A DNA stretch of 64,000 nt from Nitrosovibrio sp. Nv4 (GTDB lineage: Bacteria; Pseudomonadota; Gammaproteobacteria; Burkholderiales; Nitrosomonadaceae), in contig CAMAPK010000010.1 in assembly GCA_945860135.1 (NCBI GenBank), positions 1-64,000 of the forward strand, written 5' to 3'. How positions within the stretch are numbered: the stretch's first letter is position 1; the number at the start of each line of letters is the position of its first letter. The notes beneath the pieces are model-generated. The model did not search any database. It was given only the letters and a program-made list of their open reading frames with translations, and was not told the DNA's origin. The position numbers and the translations under genes were made by a program. This document shows positions 49,585-61,224 of this stretch, in pieces.

Positions 49585-50856
49585 TTACACAGCCGGCACA
49601 GGGAAAATTCGCACTACCTTGACCACCCGGTCTTGGGTCTGGATGATCTCCATCGGATAGCCGGCGATTTTCAGGCTGGTGCCGGCTTCTGGAATGTCCT
49701 GGAAGTATTCCAGAATCAGGCCGTTAAGGGTCTTTGGACCGCCGAGCGGGAGTCTCAGACCGAGTTTGCGGTTGAGATCGCGCAGCAGGCTGCTGCCTTC
49801 AACGATTACGCTGCCATCTTCCTGTGTCAGAAACACACCAGCTTGTGACGGCGAGTGCGTGGTGAATTCACCGATGATTTCTTCGATAATATCATCCAGC
49901 GTTACCAGTCCCATCCACTCGCCATATTCATTTACCACCAGGCCGACCCGTTCGCGATTTTCCTGAAACAGTTGTAATTGCGAGAACAGGGGGGTGCCGG
50001 ATGGAATGAAGTAGGGTTCACGCATGATTTTCTCGAGGTTTGCAGCGGTGATTTCCCCGCCCTTCATCTGGTTCAGCACCCGGCGCGTGTGAATTATTCC
50101 GGTGACGTTGTCCAGCGTGCCCCGGTATACCGGCAGACGGGTGTGATAGCAGGTGAGTAACTGGTTGTGGATTGTTTCATCATCGGCTTCCAGATCTATG
50201 GCCTCGATCTGGCCGCGTGGCACCATGACATCGTCAACGGTGATGGTTTCCAGATCAAACAGGTTGAGTAACATGCTCTGGTGCTTTTTCCGGATGAAAT
50301 GACCCGCTTCCAGAACCAGAGTTTTGAGTTCTTCCAGACTGATTTTGTGGGTGGTGTTGTTTGCTCCGGGTTTCAGTCGCAGGATGGTAAGCAGTGCCTG
50401 GACGAACAGGTTGACGAACCATACTATTGGGTAGAACAGCTTCAGCAGCGGTGTCAGCACATAACTGGAAGCCAGTGCGATGCGCTCCGGGTAGGCTGCG
50501 GCAATCACCTTGGGCGTAATTTCGCTGAACACCAGAATGGCGAAGGTCACGCACACCGTACCGAGGAGCAAGGCCAGATCACTATGGTCGAACAGGGTGG
50601 AAATAATCACCGCAACCAGCGTTGCGGCAGCGGCATTCAGCAAATTGTTGCCAAGCAGAATCACTCCCAGCAGCCTGTCGGTATTGGCCAGCAACTGGGT
50701 GGTCAGGCGGGCGCCGCGATGTCCCTGCTTGACGAGATGCTTCAACCGGTAACGGTTGATAGCCATCATGCTGGTTTCGGAAAGAGAGAAAAACGCGGAC
50801 AGAATCAACAAAACAACCAGCGCGATCAACAGCGCATACAACGGCATGTCTTCCAA
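49585..50856 (-). CDS. HlyC/CorC family transporter (CNNM plus CBS domains)
   Basis: LSAFFSLSETSMMAINRYRLKHLVKQGHRGA; CBS pair; CorC/HlyC C-terminal domain. Confidence 0.92.
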   Translation of the reverse strand: MEDMPLYALLIALVVLLILSAFFSLSETSMMAINRYRLKHLVKQGHRGARLTTQLLANTDRLLGVILLGNNLLNAAAATLVAVIISTLFDHSDLALLLGTVCVTFAILVFSEITPKVIAAAYPERIALASSYVLTPLLKLFYPIVWFVNLFVQALLTILRLKPGANNTTHKISLEELKTLVLEAGHFIRKKHQSMLLNLFDLETITVDDVMVPRGQIEAIDLEADDETIHNQLLTCYHTRLPVYRGTLDNVTGIIHTRRVLNQMKGGEITAANLEKIMREPYFIPSGTPLFSQLQLFQENRERVGLVVNEYGEWMGLVTLDDIIEEIIGEFTTHSPSQAGVFLTQEDGSVIVEGSSLLRDLNRKLGLRLPLGGPKTLNGLILEYFQDIPEAGTSLKIAGYPMEIIQTQDRVVKVVRIFPVPAV

Positions 50857-50942
50857 GAAGCGCCTTTATGCTAATGAAAAGAATTAAGTATCGAAGTGGG
50901 GGGAGGTTTTGTCAAGGATACAGCGGGTGAAGTCGGCACGCG

Positions 50943-51770
50943 CTAGCGCTGCAGCACCACTTCCAGCACGAATTTACTGCCGATATAAGCCAGCAGCAAT
51001 ATGATGAATCCAGCCAGCGTCCAGCGGATGGCGATGCGCCCGCGCCAGCCGTAGAGCTGCCTGCCCGCGAGCAGGGCAGCGAATACGCCCCAGGAAATGA
51101 AGCCGAACAGGGTCTTGTGGGTGAATTTGAGCGGTTGGCCGAATACTTCCTCGGAGAACATGACGCCGCTGATGAGTGTGAGTGTGAGCAGGATGAATCC
51201 CACCCAGATGACGCGGAACAGCAGTTTTTCCATGGCCAGAAGCGGTGGCAGGTTGGTCAGCACCGAAGGCATGGTGGGGTGGTGCAGGCGGCGTTCCACC
51301 ACGGCCATCAGCAATGCATGCAGCGCGGCGATGGTGAGCAGACTGTAAGCCAGCATGGCGACCAGAATGTGTGCCTTGAACGCAGGCAGCTCGGTATTGG
51401 CCAGCGGGCGCAACGAAGGAAATGCCAGTGGCAGCAGTACTGCCACTGCTGCCACTGGGGCAACCAGGGTTTGCAGTCCTTCCAGGCGGTAAAAAAAGCT
51501 GGATAGCCAGTAAATCAGGGCAGTAAGCCAGACAATGGAAGAAATCGCGTTGCCCAGGCCGAAGCTCAGTCCGTCACCTGCGAATATGGACTGATAAAGC
51601 GTAAAGCCATGCAGCATTAGGGGCACGAGGATGGCGTAGCGTTCCCATTCGGCGGCTGCCACGGGGGCATTTGCAGATTGTGTCGACGCATTCCATTTGG
51701 TGCGCCATAAGTGCCAGCCGATCAGTCCATAGAGCAGGGAGGCGGCGAGATAAGCTAGAATACCGGACAT
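50943..51770 (-). CDS. CcsA/HemX-like cytochrome c assembly membrane protein
   Basis: MSGILAYLAASLLYGLIGWHLW...; 8+ TM; divergent from ffh. Start at 51770 preferred over 51836. Confidence 0.85.
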   Translation of the reverse strand: MSGILAYLAASLLYGLIGWHLWRTKWNASTQSANAPVAAAEWERYAILVPLMLHGFTLYQSIFAGDGLSFGLGNAISSIVWLTALIYWLSSFFYRLEGLQTLVAPVAAVAVLLPLAFPSLRPLANTELPAFKAHILVAMLAYSLLTIAALHALLMAVVERRLHHPTMPSVLTNLPPLLAMEKLLFRVIWVGFILLTLTLISGVMFSEEVFGQPLKFTHKTLFGFISWGVFAALLAGRQLYGWRGRIAIRWTLAGFIILLLAYIGSKFVLEVVLQR

Positions 51771-51841
51771 TGATTGATATTGCGGATTAAGGCGGAAATG
51801 TCCGGCTAGTCTACACCAATTTTTCTTGAGAGGCATTTAGC

Positions 51842-53191
51842 ATGTTCGACAATCTTACCAGTAGATTCTCCAGTGTCATCAAAACCCTGCGGGGCGAGGC
51901 GCGACTGACTGAGGACAATATTCAGGAAGCGCTGCGCGAAGTACGCATGGCGCTGCTGGAGGCCGATGTGGCTTTGCCGGTAATCAAGGAGTTCATCGCC
52001 CGCGTCAAGGAAAAAGCGGTCGGTCAGGAAGTAATGGGCAGCCTCTCGCCGGGGCAGGCGCTGGTGGGGGTGGTGCATCAGGAACTGATCGCCATCATGG
52101 GTGGAGAGAAAGCCGATATCAATCTGGCCACCGTCCCGCCTGCAATCATACTCATGGCGGGATTGCAGGGCGCCGGCAAGACCACCAGCAGCGGCAAGCT
52201 GGCGAAGTGGCTGATGGAACAGAAAAAGAAAAAAGTGCTGCTGGTTTCCTGCGACATTTATCGTCCGGCTGCAATTCATCAACTGGAGTTACTGGCCGGG
52301 CAGACCGGTGCGGATTTCTTCCCGGTGCAAACAGGGCAGCAGCCCAGGGAAATCGCCACCGCCGCACTGGATTTTGCCCGCCGGCATCACCACGACGTGA
52401 TGATCGTGGATACCGCTGGGCGGCTGGCAATAGATGAAGCCATGATGCAGGAAATCAGCGAACTGAATACCCTGCTGAAACCCATCGAGATCCTGTTTGT
52501 GGTGGACGCAATGCAGGGGCAGGACGCAGTCAATACCGCCAAGGCGTTTGCCGAGGTGTTACCCCTGACCGGCATCATCCTCACCAAGCTTGACGGTGAT
52601 GCCCGTGGCGGTGCGGCGCTGTCGGCGCGGCACATTACCGGCAAGCCGATCAAGTTCGTCGGCGTGGCTGAAAAGTTGACCGGCCTGGAACCGTTCCATC
52701 CAGACCGCATGGCTGCGCGCATTCTCGGCATGGGTGATGTGCTGGGGTTGATCGAAGAAGCCCAGCGCGGGGTGGATCAGAACGAGGCTGAAAAGCTGGC
52801 AAAGAAAATGAAATCGGGCAAGGGTTTCGACCTGAATGATTTCAAAATGCAGTTTCAGCAAATGCGCAACATGGGCGGCATGAGTGCCATGATGGACAAG
52901 CTGCCAGCGCAATTGAGTCAGGCTGCACAGAATGTGAAAATGGATGACAAAGTCATCGGCCGCACCGAAGGCATCGTCAACGCCATGACAGCGCAAGAGC
53001 GCGCCAAACCGGAAATTCTGAAAGCTTCGCGCAAGCGCCGTATCGCTGCCGGGGCGGGAGTCAGCGTGCAGGAAGTGAACCGCCTGCTGGCGCAATTCGA
53101 GCAGACTCAGAAAATGATGAAAATGATGAGTAAAGGCGGCATGGCGAAAATGATGCGCGGGCTCAAAGGCATGCTTCCAGGAAGGCGCTGA
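51842..53191 (+). CDS. ffh: signal recognition particle protein Ffh
   Basis: MFDNLTSRFSSVIKTLRGEARLTEDNIQEALREVRMALLEADV; GLQGAGKTTSSGKLA; Met-rich M domain. Confidence 0.97.
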   Translation: MFDNLTSRFSSVIKTLRGEARLTEDNIQEALREVRMALLEADVALPVIKEFIARVKEKAVGQEVMGSLSPGQALVGVVHQELIAIMGGEKADINLATVPPAIILMAGLQGAGKTTSSGKLAKWLMEQKKKKVLLVSCDIYRPAAIHQLELLAGQTGADFFPVQTGQQPREIATAALDFARRHHHDVMIVDTAGRLAIDEAMMQEISELNTLLKPIEILFVVDAMQGQDAVNTAKAFAEVLPLTGIILTKLDGDARGGAALSARHITGKPIKFVGVAEKLTGLEPFHPDRMAARILGMGDVLGLIEEAQRGVDQNEAEKLAKKMKSGKGFDLNDFKMQFQQMRNMGGMSAMMDKLPAQLSQAAQNVKMDDKVIGRTEGIVNAMTAQERAKPEILKASRKRRIAAGAGVSVQEVNRLLAQFEQTQKMMKMMSKGGMAKMMRGLKGMLPGRR

Positions 53192-53220
53192 GGTGCATCC
53201 AGGCGCGCAGCCTGTATCAT

Positions 53221-53652
53221 TTATTCCGCTGCCGGAGCTTTCCTCAGTCCATCGACATAGTTGCCGGCTTTTATTCCTCGTTCCCAGAACCAGCCAAGAT
53301 TTGCTTCGATCGCATATTTGGCCATACCGGCGGCGCCGTGCGCCGTTCTGGTATGTGGCACCATGTCGGCGATGTTGAGAATCACGCCTTTTTCATCAAC
53401 AAAAGCAACGCTCAACGGGATGTTGGTATTGACCATCCACATGCTGTGATAACCGGTTTCCGGAAACACGAACAGCATGCCCTTGTTCTCACCCATCGCT
53501 TGTCGATGCATCAGCCCCTGCGTACGGGATGTCTGCGTATGAGCGACTTCAGCGGAAAGGACGTGATTGGCGATCTTGAGCTGGATGACCGGCATCCCGG
53601 CACTGACTGGTGCTGACACGAGAAGAACGAGAAGAATTGCAAGCTGGCGCAT
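53221..53652 (-). CDS. DUF192 family secreted protein
   Basis: MRQLAILLVLLVSAPVSAGMPVIQLKIANHVLSAEVAHTQTSRTQGLMHRQAMGENKGMLFVF. Confidence 0.9.
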   Translation of the reverse strand: MRQLAILLVLLVSAPVSAGMPVIQLKIANHVLSAEVAHTQTSRTQGLMHRQAMGENKGMLFVFPETGYHSMWMVNTNIPLSVAFVDEKGVILNIADMVPHTRTAHGAAGMAKYAIEANLGWFWERGIKAGNYVDGLRKAPAAE

Positions 53653-53725
53653 TAACCTGACTCCGGTAGTTGGACGAGGTAGAGTATTAAACTGAGAAAT
53701 AAGTGATCCGCTGCCGGATTTAGGG

Positions 53726-54175
53726 TCAATGTTTGCCAGTGCTGCCAAAGCCATTCTCGCCACGGTGGCTCTGTTCAAAATCATCCACCACGTTGAAATC
53801 CACCTGCACCACCGGGACTACCACCAGTTGCGCGATCCGCTCCAGCGGATTCAGCAGAAACGGCGTGTGTCCACGATTCCAGCAGGAGACAAGTAGCTGC
53901 CCCTGATAATCGGAGTCGATCAGTCCGACCAGATTGCCCAGGACTATGCCATGTTTGTGACCCAGCCCGGAGCGCGGCAAAACCATCGCTGCCAGTCCGG
54001 GGTCGGCAAGATGGATGGCGATGCCGGTGGGGATAAGACAGGTTTCTCCAGGCTGGATAGTCATCACGTGTTCAGTGCACGCACGCAGATCAAGGCCCGC
54101 AGAACCGGCAGTAGCATAGGCTGGGAGCTGAGTTTGCAGGCGCGGATCGAGAATTTTGATGTCGATCTTTTTCAT
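53726..54175 (-). CDS. dut: deoxyuridine 5'-triphosphate nucleotidohydrolase
   Basis: [48 protein letters not shown]. Confidence 0.96.
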   Translation of the reverse strand: MKKIDIKILDPRLQTQLPAYATAGSAGLDLRACTEHVMTIQPGETCLIPTGIAIHLADPGLAAMVLPRSGLGHKHGIVLGNLVGLIDSDYQGQLLVSCWNRGHTPFLLNPLERIAQLVVVPVVQVDFNVVDDFEQSHRGENGFGSTGKH

Positions 54176-54184
54176 GGGAGGACG

Positions 54185-55396
54185 TCAGGATTTTTGTTTT
54201 TGGTACAGTGCCGCAATATGCTGAATCAGGCGCTGCGCTTGCTCTATTTTCGGTACTTTCGCCAGGGGGTGCTTGCCCGCGTCGTCGAACAGGGTCAATG
54301 CGCTCTCATCAGAGCCGATCGCATCCTGAGCCAGGTTGGCGACGAGCAGCGGCAGTTTTTTCTTGCGCCGTTTGCTGGCCGCATTCTTTTCCAGATTCTC
54401 CGTTTCCGCCGCAAAGCCTACGCAGAATGGCGGCTGGGGCAGGTTCGCCACGTACTCCAGAATATCGGAATTGGGCGTGAGTTCCAGAGTGAGGCTGCCA
54501 CCTGTTTTCTTGATTTTCTGTTTGCTGGCAGTGGCAACACGGTAGTCTGCCACTGCCGCAACGCTCACAAAAATATCGGTGCAGGAAACTTCATTCTTCA
54601 CCGCTGCCAGCATGTCGCGCGCGCTCACCACGTTGATGAGTCGGGCCGCAGCCGGAGCCTGCAGGCATACCGGACCAGAGATGAGGGTGACATCCGCACC
54701 CGCTGCCAATGCGGCGCGGGCCACGGCATAGCCCATTTTCCCGGAACTTGCATTGGTGATGCCGCGCACTGCATCGATCGCCTCGTAGGTTGGTCCGGCA
54801 GTAATCAGCACGCGCTTGCCTTGCAACAACTTGGGCTGAAAAATAGCATGCACCGCTACGGTCAGTTCCTGTGCTTCCAGCATGCGTCCCATGCCGATCT
54901 CGCCGCAGGCTTGGGCGCCACTGCTAGGATCGAGTACCGTCACGCCATCACGCCGCAGCGTGGCGAGGTTACGCTGAGTCGCCGGGTGTTCCCACATCTG
55001 CCGATTCATGGCGGGGGCAACCAGCAAGGGACAGTCGCGCGCGAGGCACAATGTCGAGAGCAGGTCATCGGCCAGACCACTGGCGAGCTTGGCGATAAAA
55101 TCAGCGCTGGCGGGCGCAACAAGAATCGCATCTGCATTGCGCGACAGGTCTATATGCGCCATGTTGTTGGCAACGCGGGCGTCCCACAGGTCGGTAAACA
55201 CCGGTTTGCCGGTCAATGCCTGCAGCGTGGCCGGGCCGACGAAACGACAAGCCGATTCGGTCATTACCGCCTGCACCTCGATGCCATCCTGCATCAACAG
55301 GCGTGCGAGTTCTGCCGCTTTGTAAGCGGCTACGCCGCCAGTCAGACCCAGCAGCAGACGCCTGGCGGTTGGAGCGGGTGTGTTGGCCATATTCAT
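54185..55396 (-). CDS. coaBC: bifunctional phosphopantothenoylcysteine decarboxylase/synthase
   Basis: LLLGLTGGVAAYKAAELARLLMQDGIEVQAVMTESA; VLITAGPTYEAIDAVRGITNASSGKMGYA. Confidence 0.96.
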   Translation of the reverse strand: MNMANTPAPTARRLLLGLTGGVAAYKAAELARLLMQDGIEVQAVMTESACRFVGPATLQALTGKPVFTDLWDARVANNMAHIDLSRNADAILVAPASADFIAKLASGLADDLLSTLCLARDCPLLVAPAMNRQMWEHPATQRNLATLRRDGVTVLDPSSGAQACGEIGMGRMLEAQELTVAVHAIFQPKLLQGKRVLITAGPTYEAIDAVRGITNASSGKMGYAVARAALAAGADVTLISGPVCLQAPAAARLINVVSARDMLAAVKNEVSCTDIFVSVAAVADYRVATASKQKIKKTGGSLTLELTPNSDILEYVANLPQPPFCVGFAAETENLEKNAASKRRKKKLPLLVANLAQDAIGSDESALTLFDDAGKHPLAKVPKIEQAQRLIQHIAALYQKQKS

Positions 55397-55533
55397 ACTG
55401 TATCGTCTTGCACGGGAGCAAGAGTTTAACCTAAAAACGGTGCTCCCTTATAGAGGGAGGCCGTTGCTTGCTTTTCCCGAGCGCGCATCCTATTTTTTAG
55501 GTATCTGTTATTTCTCGCGCTGCAGGTCAAACC

Positions 55534-56208
55534 ATGGCAATTCCAGACTGGCCGGAATCCGAGCGCCCGCGCGAGAAACTCCTGAAAAATGGCGCCGCGT
55601 ATCTTTCCGATGCCGAGTTGCTGGCGCTATTCCTGCGTACCGGCATGGTGGGGAAAAGTGCAGTGGATCTGGCGCGTGAACTGCTGACACGTTTTGACAG
55701 CCTGACCGGTCTGTTTGCCGCCAATCAAACCGCATTCTGCCAGATGCCCGGCATGGGGCCGGCCAAATATGCGCAACTGCAGGCGGTATTGGAAATGGCA
55801 AGGCGCGCGCTGGCGGAAGAGTTGAAAAGCGGTGACGCCATGAATTCGCCGAAATCGGTGCGCGATTACTTGCGCCTCAGTCTCGAGGGTAAAAAGCACG
55901 AGATCTTCGTCGGTATTTTTCTTGATGCCCAGAACCGCGCTATCGCTGCCGAGGAGTTGTTCAACGGTACCCTCACCCAGACCAGCGTGTATCCGCGCGA
56001 AGTGGTGAAGCGGGCGCTGCATCACAATGCGGCGGCAATGATTTTCGCCCACAATCACCCTTCCGGCGTGGCGGAACCGAGTCAGGCCGACGAAATTCTG
56101 ACCCAGTCGTTGAAGCAGGCGCTCGCGTTGGTGGATGTGAAGGTACTGGATCATTTCATCATTGGCGGCGGGACAGCGATGTCATTTGCCGAGCGCGGAT
56201 TGATTTGA
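55534..56208 (+). CDS. radC: RadC family protein
   Basis: [57 protein letters not shown]. Confidence 0.95.
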   Translation: MAIPDWPESERPREKLLKNGAAYLSDAELLALFLRTGMVGKSAVDLARELLTRFDSLTGLFAANQTAFCQMPGMGPAKYAQLQAVLEMARRALAEELKSGDAMNSPKSVRDYLRLSLEGKKHEIFVGIFLDAQNRAIAAEELFNGTLTQTSVYPREVVKRALHHNAAAMIFAHNHPSGVAEPSQADEILTQSLKQALALVDVKVLDHFIIGGGTAMSFAERGLI

Positions 56209-56271
56209 TTTGAGAAAATCCCAGGAATCGGGATATAATGCGCCCTTTCGCGAATTCTGGAGTGCATCATC

Positions 56272-56508
56272 ATGGCACGAGTATGTGAAGTTACCGGCAA
56301 GAAACCCATGTCCGGCAACAATGTTTCCCACGCCAACAACAAGACCAAACGGCGTTTTCTGCCCAACCTGCAGCGCCGCAAATTCTGGGTTGAGAGCGAG
56401 AACCGCTGGGTCAGACTGCGCTTGTCCAATGCAGCGCTGCGTACCATAGACAAGAACGGTATTGACGCGGTACTGGCGGGAATGCGCGCCAACGGCGACA
56501 GCATCTAA
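56272..56508 (+). CDS. rpmB: 50S ribosomal protein L28
   Basis: [42 protein letters not shown]. Confidence 0.97.
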   Translation: MARVCEVTGKKPMSGNNVSHANNKTKRRFLPNLQRRKFWVESENRWVRLRLSNAALRTIDKNGIDAVLAGMRANGDSI

Positions 56509-56537
56509 CAAGCAAACAAATAACTTAAGGAATTCTC

Positions 56538-56693
56538 ATGCGCGAGAAAATCAAACTTGAATCCTCGGCTGGAACGGGGCATTTCTACACCACCACCAAG
56601 AACAAACGCACTACCCCGGAGAAATTGGAAATCCTGAAATTTGATCCGGTGGTACGCAAGCACGTCAAATACAAGGAAACCAAGCTCAAGTAG
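56538..56693 (+). CDS. rpmG: 50S ribosomal protein L33
   Basis: 51 aa [51 protein letters not shown] read directly; not in ORF track. Confidence 0.97.
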   Translation: MREKIKLESSAGTGHFYTTTKNKRTTPEKLEILKFDPVVRKHVKYKETKLK

Positions 56694-56716
56694 AGTCAGG
56701 TCAGGTATCCAGCGCC

Positions 56717-56750
56717 AACAAAAAACCCGCCATCGGCGGGTTTTTTGTTG
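56717..56750. terminator. bidirectional intrinsic terminator rpmG / desaturase
   Basis: caacaaaaaacccgcc at cggcgggttttttgttg near-perfect palindrome between convergent genes. Confidence 0.9.
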
Positions 56751-56766
56751 ATGTCATACTGATGCG

Positions 56767-57936
56767 TTATGCGTAGCAGCGCAGCCTGCGGGAGAAATTC
56801 TGCAGCACTTCGATGCCGCTTTCCTCTGCGCGACGACACCAGTCTTCCAATTGTTTGACCAGCTCATCTTTGGTTGCGGCGGAGCGCTGCCACACAGCCA
56901 TGAGCTCCTCGCGCATGGTATAGACTTTATCCAGCGTCGTGGCTTTGCTCAGCACCAGATTCAGTTTGGTGCGCTCATCCTCTTTCAATGTTTTTGAATC
57001 AGCCAGCACCCAGCGTCTGAGAGTGGAGCTATCTACACCGTGATGTGTAGTCGCTTCTTTCAGGTGATCAATTTCCTTGGCGAGCGTAAGTTTGAGCGAT
57101 TGGGCGTATTTTGTCAGCACTTCATAGCGATGGGAAATGACAGCTTGCAGCGTGTCGAGATCGCACTGGGTCTTGGCCGTATCGAAGCGCAATTTGGGCG
57201 CAACCTTCTTCACCTGGGCGAGTCCCATGAATTGCAGAATGCAGATGTACATCCAGCCGATATCGAACTCATACCATTTATTGGATAGCCGTGCAGAAGT
57301 GGCATAAGCATGGTGATTGTTATGTAACTCTTCCCCGCCGATGAGGATGCCCCAAGGGATGATATTGCGGCTGGCATCTTCTGCCTGGAAGTTACGGTAG
57401 CCCCAGTAGTGACCGACGCCGTTAATAATGCCGGCAGCCATGACTGGCGACCAGAGCATTTGTACCGCCCACATGGTAAGCCCGATGGGGCCGAACAGGA
57501 CAACGTCGATAATCAGCATCAGGGCGACGCCCTTGGCGCTATGCCGGGTATAGACGTTACGTTCCAGCCAGTCATCCGGGGTGCCATGGCCGTATCTTTC
57601 CATGGTCTCCGGGTTCTTGGCTTCTTTCCGGTAGAGTTCGGAGCCCTCTCTCAGCACCTTGCCAATGCCATAAATTACCGGGCTATGGGGGTCTTCAGCG
57701 GTTTCGCACTTGGCGTGATGTTTGCGGTGTACTGCCGCCCATTCCTTGGTTTCCATGCCGGTGGTAAGCCACAGCCAGAAACGGAAAAAATGACTGGGTA
57801 TGGGGTGCAGATCCAATGCCCGGTGCGCCTGATGGCGATGCAGAAAAATGGTGATGCCGGCAATGGAAATATGGGTGAGAACCAGGGTAACTACAATATA
57901 GCCCCACCAGGGCAAGTCAATAAGGCCTAAGGTCAT
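56767..57936 (-). CDS. acyl-CoA/fatty acid desaturase with long C-terminal helical extension
   Basis: HRHQAHRALDLHP, HRKHHAKCETAEDPHSP, ELHNNHHAY His boxes; about 120-aa C-terminal tail. Confidence 0.93.
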   Translation of the reverse strand: MTLGLIDLPWWGYIVVTLVLTHISIAGITIFLHRHQAHRALDLHPIPSHFFRFWLWLTTGMETKEWAAVHRKHHAKCETAEDPHSPVIYGIGKVLREGSELYRKEAKNPETMERYGHGTPDDWLERNVYTRHSAKGVALMLIIDVVLFGPIGLTMWAVQMLWSPVMAAGIINGVGHYWGYRNFQAEDASRNIIPWGILIGGEELHNNHHAYATSARLSNKWYEFDIGWMYICILQFMGLAQVKKVAPKLRFDTAKTQCDLDTLQAVISHRYEVLTKYAQSLKLTLAKEIDHLKEATTHHGVDSSTLRRWVLADSKTLKEDERTKLNLVLSKATTLDKVYTMREELMAVWQRSAATKDELVKQLEDWCRRAEESGIEVLQNFSRRLRCYA

Positions 57937-58224
57937 GTGGCTGCAATCCTTTTGGGATGAATTTCAGGGTGAAGTAACGCTGCAATTTAAAGGGAAATGG
58001 GCAGTTAGTCAAGAAATCATGCTTCATACGAACCATATGACACTCTTGACCATCCAAAGTTCTGGGTCAGCTCGTTTATCTTTCCTTGTTCGAGGCTGAC
58101 AACTGAAAGCCCCGAATGAAAATGTTGGCGTAATTTATGCCGGCTGTGCCTATAACAGATAAGTGAGTATTCCGGATCTTCCCGCCAACCTATTTAACGA
58201 CCATTGCGGTAATCGCGCACAAAA

Positions 58225-61224
58225 ATGCACTATTTAACCAGGAAACAAGCGCAGCAGGCGTTGCAGTTTGAACGCGACCGCCTGCGGCAGATTCTCGATT
58301 CTCAGTTCAGCTTTATCGCCGTGCTCACGCCCGAGGGTATTGTCACTGAAGTTAACCAGGTGCCGCTGACGCTCATGGGTTTGCAGCGCGATGAAGTGCT
58401 CGGCCGTTTATTCTGGGAGATCGGCTGGCTGGAACCAGGCAGTGAGCCGAGGATACAGGTCATCATTCAGGCGGCAGCGCATGGCGAGGTGGTGCGCGAG
58501 GATATCGCTGCCCATTTTCCCGGCATTGGACGGCGCGAGGTGGATGCCATCTTCTCTCCTCTCAGGGACGCTGCGGGTCAGGTGGTGAACGTTGTCGGTT
58601 TTGGCATCGATATCACCGAACGCAAACAGGTGGAACGTCTGCTGAATGAGAAAGAGGGGCAGATGCGCACCATTGTGCAAGCCGTGTTTGACGGCATCCT
58701 GATCGCCGATGTCGAAAGCCGGCAATTCATCTTCGGTAACCAGGCCATGTGCTGGATGCTGGGTGTCACCGAGGATGAATTGCTGACGAGGCACCTGGAA
58801 TCGATCCACCCTGAGGCAGCGCTGCCGGAACTCAATCTCAAGTTTGCAGAGATGGCGCGCGGGGATTGTTCCTTCGTGCAGGATGTGCCATTGCTGCGCA
58901 AGGATGGCAGTATCATCCGGGTTGATATCTCGGGTTCTGCGGCGGTGATCAACGGGCGGCTGTGCAATGTGGGGATTTTTCACGATATCACCGAGCGCAA
59001 ACATGGGGAAGATATGCTGCGCACCAGTGAACTGCGTTTGAACGAGGCGCAGCGTATCGCCAAAGTAGGCAGTTGGGAGCTCGATCTCACCACTGGTGCG
59101 CTGCACTGGTCGGATGAGGTCTTCCGTATTTTTGAAATCGACCCGACCCTGACCAACGCCAGCTACGGAGTATTCCTGAGTACGGTTCACCCGGATGACC
59201 GGGAAGCCATCAATGCTGCCTACGCTAGCTCATTGCAGACTCGCCAGCCTTACGAAATCACGCACCGGTTGTGCATGCCCGACGGGCGCATCAAGCACGT
59301 GCATGAGCGCTGCCAGACGGATTTCAGCGCCGAGGGCAAACCGCTGCGGTCGGTAGGCACGGTGCAGGATATCACCGAGCGCAAGCTGGTTGAGGACGCA
59401 TTGCTGGAGGCGAAGACTGAAGTAGAGCGGGCGAACCAGGCCAAGAGTGAATTTCTGGCCAACATGAGCCACGAAATCCGCACACCCTTGAGTGCGATTC
59501 TTGGTCTGAGCCAATTGGCATTGGGCACCGAACTTACGCTGAAACAGAAAGACTACCTGCAGAAAATTCATGGCTCATCCAAATCCCTGATGAGCATCCT
59601 CAACGACATTCTCGATTACTCCAAAGTCGAAGCCAGGCAGATGGAGTTGGAAGCCAATGTTTTTCAGTTGGAATCTGTGCTGCAAACCTGCTCCAATCTT
59701 TTTATTGAAGCTGCAGTCGGCAAAGGCCTCAGGCTGCACTACGAGATTGGCAGTGATGTCCCCCTCAACCTCGTGGGTGATTCTCTGCGCCTGGGACAGA
59801 TATTGCAGAACCTGTTGAGCAATGCCATCAAATTTACCAAACGCGGTGAAGTAAGGCTTAAAGTCGGGCTTGCCGGGATGCTTTCCGCAGATGCGTCGTC
59901 GCCAGATATCCTGCTGCGTTTCACCGTGAGCGATACCGGCGTCGGACTTACCCCGGAACAGATCGGGCGCATGTTTACCGCTTTTGGCCAGGTCGACACC
60001 TCGATCACTCGCAAATACGGCGGCACCGGTTTGGGTTTGAGCATCAGCAAGCGCCTGGTGGAGATGATGGGCGGCGACATCACGGTGAGCAGTCAGACCG
60101 GACAGGGTAGTGTTTTCAGCTTTACTGCCCGTTTCGGGGTGGCTGCATCAGGTGGCCCGGATCATGACAGCGAGCACGCGCTTGCCACGCGGCGCCTGCA
60201 AGGCGTGCGCATCCTGCTGGTCGAGGATAATGTCATCAATCAGCAAGTGGCCCAGGAGTTCCTGCAGCAGGCAGGTGCCGAGGTCAGTCTGGCCGACAAC
60301 GGCCGGATCGCGATAGCGCAGGCGCAGTGGGGAGATTTCGACATGATTCTGATGGACCTACAGATGCCCGGGATGGATGGTTTTGAAGCCACGCAGCGCA
60401 TACGCAGCCTGCCCGGCAAACAACATCTGCCTATCATTGCCATGACGGCGGCGGCCATGCTCAAGGACAGGCAGGCCTGCGAAGCAGCCGGGATGAATGA
60501 TTTCGTCAGCAAACCCTTTGATCCACCACGGCTGATCGATACGCTCAGTCAGTGGGTCAGGCCCGGCCTGGATCGCAGTGCATCACCAGCCGTCCAGCCG
60601 CCGCAATCCGCCAGGCAGAGCAGTGAATTTCCGGATGAGCTGCCTGGTTTTGATTTGTCCGGAGCATTGCCCAGGTTTGGCGGGAGTAAAGATTTCCTCT
60701 GGAAAATGCTGCGTCAGTTTGGTGCCGAATTCACTCATGTCCAGAGCAGACTGGACAGTTTGCTGAATGCAGGCCAGTACACTGATGCAGCGCGCTTGCT
60801 GCATCAGCTCAAAGGGGTGGCAGGCAATGTGGGCGCACAAGCCTTGTCTGAGGCGGCGCATACGCTGGAACTGGAGCTGCAAGCAGGGCTGACGTTTGTT
60901 ACCTTGCCGGAATTCCAGGCCGCTTTGGCTCAGGTGCTGGATAGCGTGAACCGGCTGGGAGCAGGGCAAGCGAGTACGGTGCTGCCGCCGGAGCAGGAGC
61001 GGCTGACTCTGTTGTGCCGCCGCTTGCGCGATCAGCTCGATAATAACGATCTGGTGCCGGTAGAATTGCTGGAGGAATTACAAAGCTTGCTGGCTGGCAC
61101 ACCTCAGGCTATTCTGTATCAAGAGTTGCAGCAGCAGGTGGAACAATTGAATTATACTCAAGCGCTGTATCTGCTAACCCGGCTGGCTGCCGAAGCCGAC
61201 ATTGCGTTATGGGAAGCCACATGA
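58225..61224 (+). CDS. hybrid sensor histidine kinase (PAS x3, HisKA, HATPase, REC, Hpt)
   Basis: [57 protein letters not shown]; Hpt [15 protein letters not shown]. Confidence 0.94.
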   Translation: MHYLTRKQAQQALQFERDRLRQILDSQFSFIAVLTPEGIVTEVNQVPLTLMGLQRDEVLGRLFWEIGWLEPGSEPRIQVIIQAAAHGEVVREDIAAHFPGIGRREVDAIFSPLRDAAGQVVNVVGFGIDITERKQVERLLNEKEGQMRTIVQAVFDGILIADVESRQFIFGNQAMCWMLGVTEDELLTRHLESIHPEAALPELNLKFAEMARGDCSFVQDVPLLRKDGSIIRVDISGSAAVINGRLCNVGIFHDITERKHGEDMLRTSELRLNEAQRIAKVGSWELDLTTGALHWSDEVFRIFEIDPTLTNASYGVFLSTVHPDDREAINAAYASSLQTRQPYEITHRLCMPDGRIKHVHERCQTDFSAEGKPLRSVGTVQDITERKLVEDALLEAKTEVERANQAKSEFLANMSHEIRTPLSAILGLSQLALGTELTLKQKDYLQKIHGSSKSLMSILNDILDYSKVEARQMELEANVFQLESVLQTCSNLFIEAAVGKGLRLHYEIGSDVPLNLVGDSLRLGQILQNLLSNAIKFTKRGEVRLKVGLAGMLSADASSPDILLRFTVSDTGVGLTPEQIGRMFTAFGQVDTSITRKYGGTGLGLSISKRLVEMMGGDITVSSQTGQGSVFSFTARFGVAASGGPDHDSEHALATRRLQGVRILLVEDNVINQQVAQEFLQQAGAEVSLADNGRIAIAQAQWGDFDMILMDLQMPGMDGFEATQRIRSLPGKQHLPIIAMTAAAMLKDRQACEAAGMNDFVSKPFDPPRLIDTLSQWVRPGLDRSASPAVQPPQSARQSSEFPDELPGFDLSGALPRFGGSKDFLWKMLRQFGAEFTHVQSRLDSLLNAGQYTDAARLLHQLKGVAGNVGAQALSEAAHTLELELQAGLTFVTLPEFQAALAQVLDSVNRLGAGQASTVLPPEQERLTLLCRRLRDQLDNNDLVPVELLEELQSLLAGTPQAILYQELQQQVEQLNYTQALYLLTRLAAEADIALWEAT

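Noticed and set aside
53951-55429. 492-aa plus-strand ORF
   Set aside because: Antisense shadow of dut and coaBC, which have unmistakable conserved products; His/Cys/Arg-rich low-quality composition typical of shadow ORFs in GC-rich DNA.
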